DNA from: Copromyces sp. CBS 386.78
Lineage: Eukaryota > Ascomycota > Sordariomycetes > Sordariales > Sordariaceae
Length of the DNA: 64,000 bases
Assembly: GCA_030685235.1 (NCBI GenBank)
Contig: MU839082.1
Coordinates: forward strand, 310,001 to 374,000
Direction of reading: 5' to 3'
The first letter of the stretch is position 1; every line of letters begins with the position of its first letter. The position numbers were made by a program, and so were the translations under genes. Below the pieces are notes generated by a model. That model saw only the letters and a program-made list of their open reading frames with translations, made no database searches and was not told the DNA's origin. This document shows, in pieces, positions 59,599 through 64,000 of this stretch.

Positions 59599-61650
59599 GA
59601 CGTAAATGCTTAAATTGTACGCCTCTCCAATTAGTTAAAGATAATAGCCGTTAATATCGCTTAGATTATTGGCGATAAATTTCTTAGTATTATAATAATA
59701 CAACGAGATGTATTGAACGTAAGCCGCGGATATAGAGAGAAGGTAGCCGGTGCCCTAATTCCAACGCAATAATTCCTTAATATTCTTTTTATAGCGCCCG
59801 GTATCTAGTTTAAGGTATACTGTTAAAATAATAGCGTAAATCGAGAGTCGTTATTGCTAGTAGAGAGGATATTTTGGATTTATCTATAGTATATCGAATA
59901 ATTAAGGAGAAATCTAAAGGTATAGAGTCTAAATTATACCTATAAAATTAATAAGTTTAATATACTTCTACTATAGATTTACGGTATAATTACTATATAT
60001 ACAATTTTTAATATTAGGTATTATTTATTAAGTAGCGAGAAGGAGGCTTCCTTTATTTAAATTATAAATACTTTATAAAGCTTTCTAATTAAATACTAAA
60101 TCCCCCGCCTATTTATAATTATTATAGACTACGATAAAGTATATAAAAATACTATATACGCCGTCTTTAATAATATATAATACTAAATTTACTTCTAGTA
60201 CGTTATAAAGAACGTCGCCTTTAATACTAAGAAGAAATAGTATAGATCTCTCGAGGGAATAGCGTTTAGAAATCGAAGTAGCGACGGTAGTTACTTAAAA
60301 GAGGATTATACCGATACTAATTAAATAGGTATTAACTCCGCTAATTACGATTATACCTCCCGTACTATTGCCTTACGTATACTATGTTACGATGATTGCG
60401 TTTAGTATTTCGATAAGGGTATTAAGAACGCTTAGCTAAAGGATATTAACGGTAGAGTTAAAGGTATTAGGGGTAACCGTAAATGGGTTAATAACGTAGA
60501 TGGGATTTTGGCCGCTTGGAACGCGGTAGTATACGTACCAATAGAAATGGATTTCGAAAAGGAGTAGCGAACCCTAAAAGTTAATTTTAGTACAAAGTAG
60601 CATAGTTAGTAATTATATACACATTATTAAAAGGGCTCTACTAACTTTGTTAGATATTGTATACTATTTCGAAACTACTTATTTCCCTTTACGGTACTAA
60701 TTTGCTCACTTTGCCGTTTATACTTATTATAATTTCGGTATCCGTATTACCTTTTATATTGAGGGCTCTTATGGTATATTGAAAGCGTAATTAATTAATT
60801 GCCTTATCGATATTACTAGACTACTAAAAATTATTGAAATTATATTATTATAGTTATAAAAAAATTTCGCCTTTATATACGCTTACTAAACTTTTAAGGC
60901 CGTTGTGTAGTATATATAATACTTAGTATTAAAGATTTTGATATTTATCGTTAGCTTTGTTGGGCTAGATTATTTTACTAAGTAAGTTTAAACCGCTATT
61001 AATAATATTAAGATCGATAAAAATAAAAGGGATAATTGTACGGGGAAGTTTAGAAAGTAATATAGATTATTATATTAGTACGAATTATTCCCTTTTGTAA
61101 AGGTAGGCGGTTGGATATTCTAAAGTTTGGTTAAGAAGTATTAGTTTTTGAAAGTAAATAAAGTAAATTATTTATTTACGTATCTATAGTAACCGTTAGT
61201 TAGCTAACTTATAAACTTTTAATAGCCTCTTACAATTAACGAGCTAATTATACGCTGTGAATCTAATTTTAGAATAATTATTAATAAGTAGTAGTATTTT
61301 TATAACGGCCCGGTATTATTATATACTAAATAGTAAGCGGTAGTATTAAAGGGTGCTAGTCCTAGTATAAGATATGAATTATTTTACGATACGCTACTAA
61401 AATTATTTCTTACTAAGAAGGCGAGAATTATTATTATTTAATAGTTGAATTAATATAAGGGTATACTAGATACTAATTTTTTAGTACTAAACGAGACTTA
61501 AGTTACGTAAGTACAACTCTTACGTGAGAATTAGCAGATAATTACTTAAATAGTTATTCTACGGTAGACTAATAATTCAATAATAAGAATGCTTTTACTA
61601 TCGTAGTAGTATTAGAGCCAATAGTATAGGTATATATAGAGTTTATAGTA
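59599..61650 (+). pseudogene. MULE transposase, catalytic and C-terminal part (RIP-broken)
   Basis: Continuation of the frame interrupted by gypsy A. At about 60109-60245 the plus strand reads IIIIDYDKVYKNTIYAVFNN and then YVIKNVAFNTKKK, matching the Mutator-type D-x-D..A..NAI..VFP....C..H..KNV..N..KK block around the second catalytic Asp, with Gln, Cys, His and Trp codons lost. Further right only fragments are readable. The C-terminal zinc knuckle was not found. Confidence 0.72.
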
Positions 61651-61965
61651 GTATAGGCATACTTAATAGTACGAGTATACTTAGTATACTCCCCCGCCTA
61701 GTTAAGCACCCCCGCCCAGTTAGTATATGCCGCCCCCTAGTAACTAGTACTAGCAATACCGCTGGTAGTAGAGTTTATACGAGCGATAATTTATATATCT
61801 AGCGATTAATCTAGCGATTGTTTATATCGGTTTACACATTTGTAAATAGCTTTACCCTCTTCGTATAAATCTAGTACAAAATGTCGGTCAAATATTAGTG
61901 CCATATTACTTTGCTAGGGATTTAGCGGGCGGCAACATTTCTCCGACATCCGAGGTGGGGGGGGC

Positions 61966-62015
61966 AGGCCCACACAGTCGCAGGGACCGAACACACAGTC
62001 GCAATAACCGGCTCG
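61966..62015 (-). repeat. Right terminal inverted repeat of the MULE
   Basis: 50 bp, the inverted copy of 42636-42685; it is followed at once by the target copy GTTACTGG (62016-62023). Confidence 0.93.
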
Positions 62016-62023
62016 GTTACTGG

Positions 62024-64000
62024 AATATGACCGGCAGTGGTGTCTTTTGGAGATATCCATCTCGTGCTGGGGCGCCCGCTGTGTGGTTGGATTGTTGGAA
62101 GTGGAAGCTTCTCTGACCCCGGACTTGCTGGCCTGCTGGCGTGCTAGAGACGTGCCCCGAGCGCGAGAGCGGATACTCCAGGCAGGCAATTCGCTTGAGG
62201 CATTGGTTGCGACAATGTGGTATGGTACAGTGTCAGAGCGTCAGAGTGTCCTTGTTTTGTGATGGAGGGTGGCAGCGAGAGAAAGACCCGAGATGACACC
62301 CGCACCCATGGGAACCTCACCTTGAAAGATGGTTTCCTGGTGGTGTCGAACTGGATGTTGTCCGCTGGCTGGAGAGTCAAGAGAGTGTGATGTGAGGTGG
62401 AGCAGAAAGACGGGACGTTTTGGGTGGAATGTCTCCACGGCGCGTTCTTCGGGGTTTCTCGAGTTTTCTGGGGTCATGAGGGAGGGAGGCTCGGAGCAAA
62501 CTGCGGGTGAAGAAAGGCTGGAGAGCGCCGAAGAGCCAAAAGGCCTGCCAAGCCGATCCGGCCAAGTATCCACTCTCAACGGCTTGGCGGGAGCCACCTG
62601 TAAGATTTTGTAGGTCATGTTCGGCCAGTGCGCCGCTGCTTGCCAGCTTCCGACTGGTGACAACTTCCAGCATGGCGCGCTCTATCCCCTGCCACACCCT
62701 GCCTTCCCTTCCACCCTTCCATGCTTCGCGATGACGATGGTGAGCGACTCGGTAGCGGCCGAAAACAACGGGACCAACTGGCAGCTAGCCCAGTTTCTCG
62801 GGTTTCAGCTGGCTGTTCAGCACTTCGTTACTGGTAGCAGGAAACATCTGCCGGTTCCCCAAGTCAACGAAACATCATACCAGCACGACGGTTTTGCCAG
62901 TTGTCTGTCAAAACATCACCATACTTAATCACCTACCTGGCGAAGACATCAACTCCAACCTAAAGTTGAACGAACGAAAACGAGCGCATTGCGCATATCA
63001 AGATGAGTTGCAAAACTCGGCCCCATCACCTCCCGTCACCTGGTTCATCCCTTCTCGTTTGTCTCCCTTGTTCGGTATACTCTCCACATTTGGGGGCCTA
63101 GGGGCCCAGAACAGGCCATGTCCTTTCACTCCTTCCATGCTCTGAACAGGCCTGCCCCAAAATCGAAACAACACCACCTTCATTATGCGATGGCGATTGC
63201 TTGACAAAAGCAGAAACCCATCATGATCTCTCTTCTTTAATATCCTCCTGCATTCAATATCGCCCGCTTACCTACTCTGGTCTACGGACGGATTTGATGA
63301 TGGACGGTGTCACCGGGTCCTCTCAATTTCGACCTACAGCTCTTACCTACTTCTGGGTCGGTGACGAGGATCCCCAACATGAACAGCGCCTTCTGGAAAT
63401 TACAATTGGGTTGCCTGAGTCGTGCATCCCGACGCCATCCGTCCTTGGAACCTGAAATTACGGATCTGTCTGGCCTCATGTCTTGTCTTTGATGTTGTTC
63501 TTTCTGTCGATATCATTCTCTCTTATCACTTTTACGAACATAGGGGCGAGAGAGGCTTTCCATGGTTGAATACTACTATGCTGCACGCCCATTCAGTCAC
63601 CAACAGTGTCACATTCCCGTCCGGCAGTCGTTCAACATGCCAGGCATATGCCCTACCTGAGGTGTACACTTTAATGGTGTCCTTCTCCGCAGGCGCTCAC
63701 GGTACCTTATCAAACAAAGCGCTAGTGCCAAGACTGAACATGTCTTCGACACCAATTTCTTCGAACAATAGTGTTGCATATCACTTCCAATTCGCCAAGA
63801 CCTCCGCATCGCCTATCAGATCAGAAGAACGTGGCCGGAGCAAGCAACTTGAAATGCTGTGGTATGAACCTCTTCGTGCCACAATCTTGACCACCGGAGA
63901 TTTAACGAAACCCTCTTCAGAGCCGAGTTGAATGATATGCAAAAGCATTGCATGTAGTACAGCTGTACCTACATGTACATATGGACCTCACTGTCACCAT
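62024..64000. other. GC-balanced region right of the composite insertion, no supported gene
   Basis: About 2 kb of ordinary composition. Several open frames of 80-170 codons exist on both strands (the longest is 63422-63931, plus), but none shows a known motif and they overlap in opposite directions. A near-perfect palindrome lies at 63951-63975. A gene with exons outside the window cannot be excluded. Confidence 0.45.

Larger units (their letters stand above)
42636..62015 (+). mobile_element. MULE-type DNA transposon carrying nested retrotransposons (19.4-kb composite)
   Basis: The ends are 50-bp terminal inverted repeats with 48 identities and two transitions, starting CGAGCCGGTTATTGCGACTG. 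Perfect 8-bp target duplications GTTACTGG lie at 42628-42635 and 62016-62023. Removing the nested gypsy A insertion (15999 bp plus one 5-bp target copy) leaves a 3376-bp element, close to the size I recall for the Fusarium MULE Hop. The plus-strand transposase shows Mutator-type features in two halves, before and after the retrotransposon (see separate entries). The terminal repeats are nearly free of RIP while the coding part is mutated. Confidence 0.88.

Noticed and set aside
42772..61903. GCACTAATA inverted match as the true ends of the MULE
   Set aside because: No target duplication adjoins it, whereas the 50-bp repeats at 42636 and 62015 have a perfect 8-bp duplication. It is probably an inner part of the terminal repeats.
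12867..62015. CRISPR arrays, bacterial operons or prophage features
   Set aside because: No regularly spaced direct repeats; the spliced genes and RIP show that this is fungal nuclear DNA.
62241..62663. 140-codon minus-strand frame beside the MULE end
   Set aside because: It overlaps plus-strand frames of similar length and has no recognised domain.
63422..63931. 169-codon open frame at the right end
   Set aside because: No motif, no homology I recognise, and unremarkable codon use. Kept only as part of the intergenic entry.

Overview
This window is from a filamentous ascomycete, most likely a member of the Sordariales close to Neurospora or Sordaria. The evidence is short GT-AG introns with CTNAC-like branch sites, the protein families present (a HET-domain protein, an XlnR/XYR1/XLR-1 regulator, fungal PTEN), and long AT-rich blocks that look like repeat-induced point mutation (RIP): almost every copy difference is a C/T or G/A transition and reading frames are broken at former CAA/CAG/TGG codons. 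Two kinds of DNA alternate: GC-balanced gene-bearing DNA (1-12.87, 16.08-25.44, 41.46-42.63 and 62.02-64 kb) and transposon blocks (12.87-16.07, about 25.45-41.1 and 42.64-62.02 kb).

Genes, left to right: a rhodanese-domain protein cut by the window edge (-), a single-pass Ser/Pro-rich membrane protein (+), a TMEM33/Pom33-type nuclear envelope/ER protein (+), a PTEN-type phosphoinositide phosphatase (+), a ribose-phosphate pyrophosphokinase with eight exons including a 7-nt exon (+), a HET-domain protein (+), a tRNA-Asp(GTC) with a 21-nt intron (-), and the xylanase/cellulase activator XLR-1/XYR1 (-). They are unrelated housekeeping or regulatory genes with their own promoters. Intron boundaries were set by reading frame and splice consensus.

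Mobile DNA: a complete but RIP-killed hAT transposon (12867-16074, 8-bp target duplication); a TA-flanked MITE (19371-19803) ending beside the tRNA; a RIP-mutated element of unknown class (about 25.45-41.1 kb) with two divergent broken reading frames, split by a full-length gypsy retrotransposon (30376-37549); and a 19.4-kb composite (42636-62015) in which a MULE-type DNA transposon carries a gypsy element (43595-59593), which in turn carries a second gypsy element (47935-55487) and a young-looking hAT-like MITE (47094-47508). For the hAT, the three gypsy elements, the MULE and the two MITEs I found both ends and a perfect target-site duplication, so their order of insertion can be read directly. 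Only the outer boundaries of the 25.45-41.1 kb element remain unresolved.

The most unusual items are a possible antisense reading frame between the integrase region and the 3' LTR of the innermost gypsy element, the unclassified two-ORF element, and two MITEs with internally repeated or co-varying terminal structures, one of which landed in an already RIP-mutated reverse transcriptase gene.
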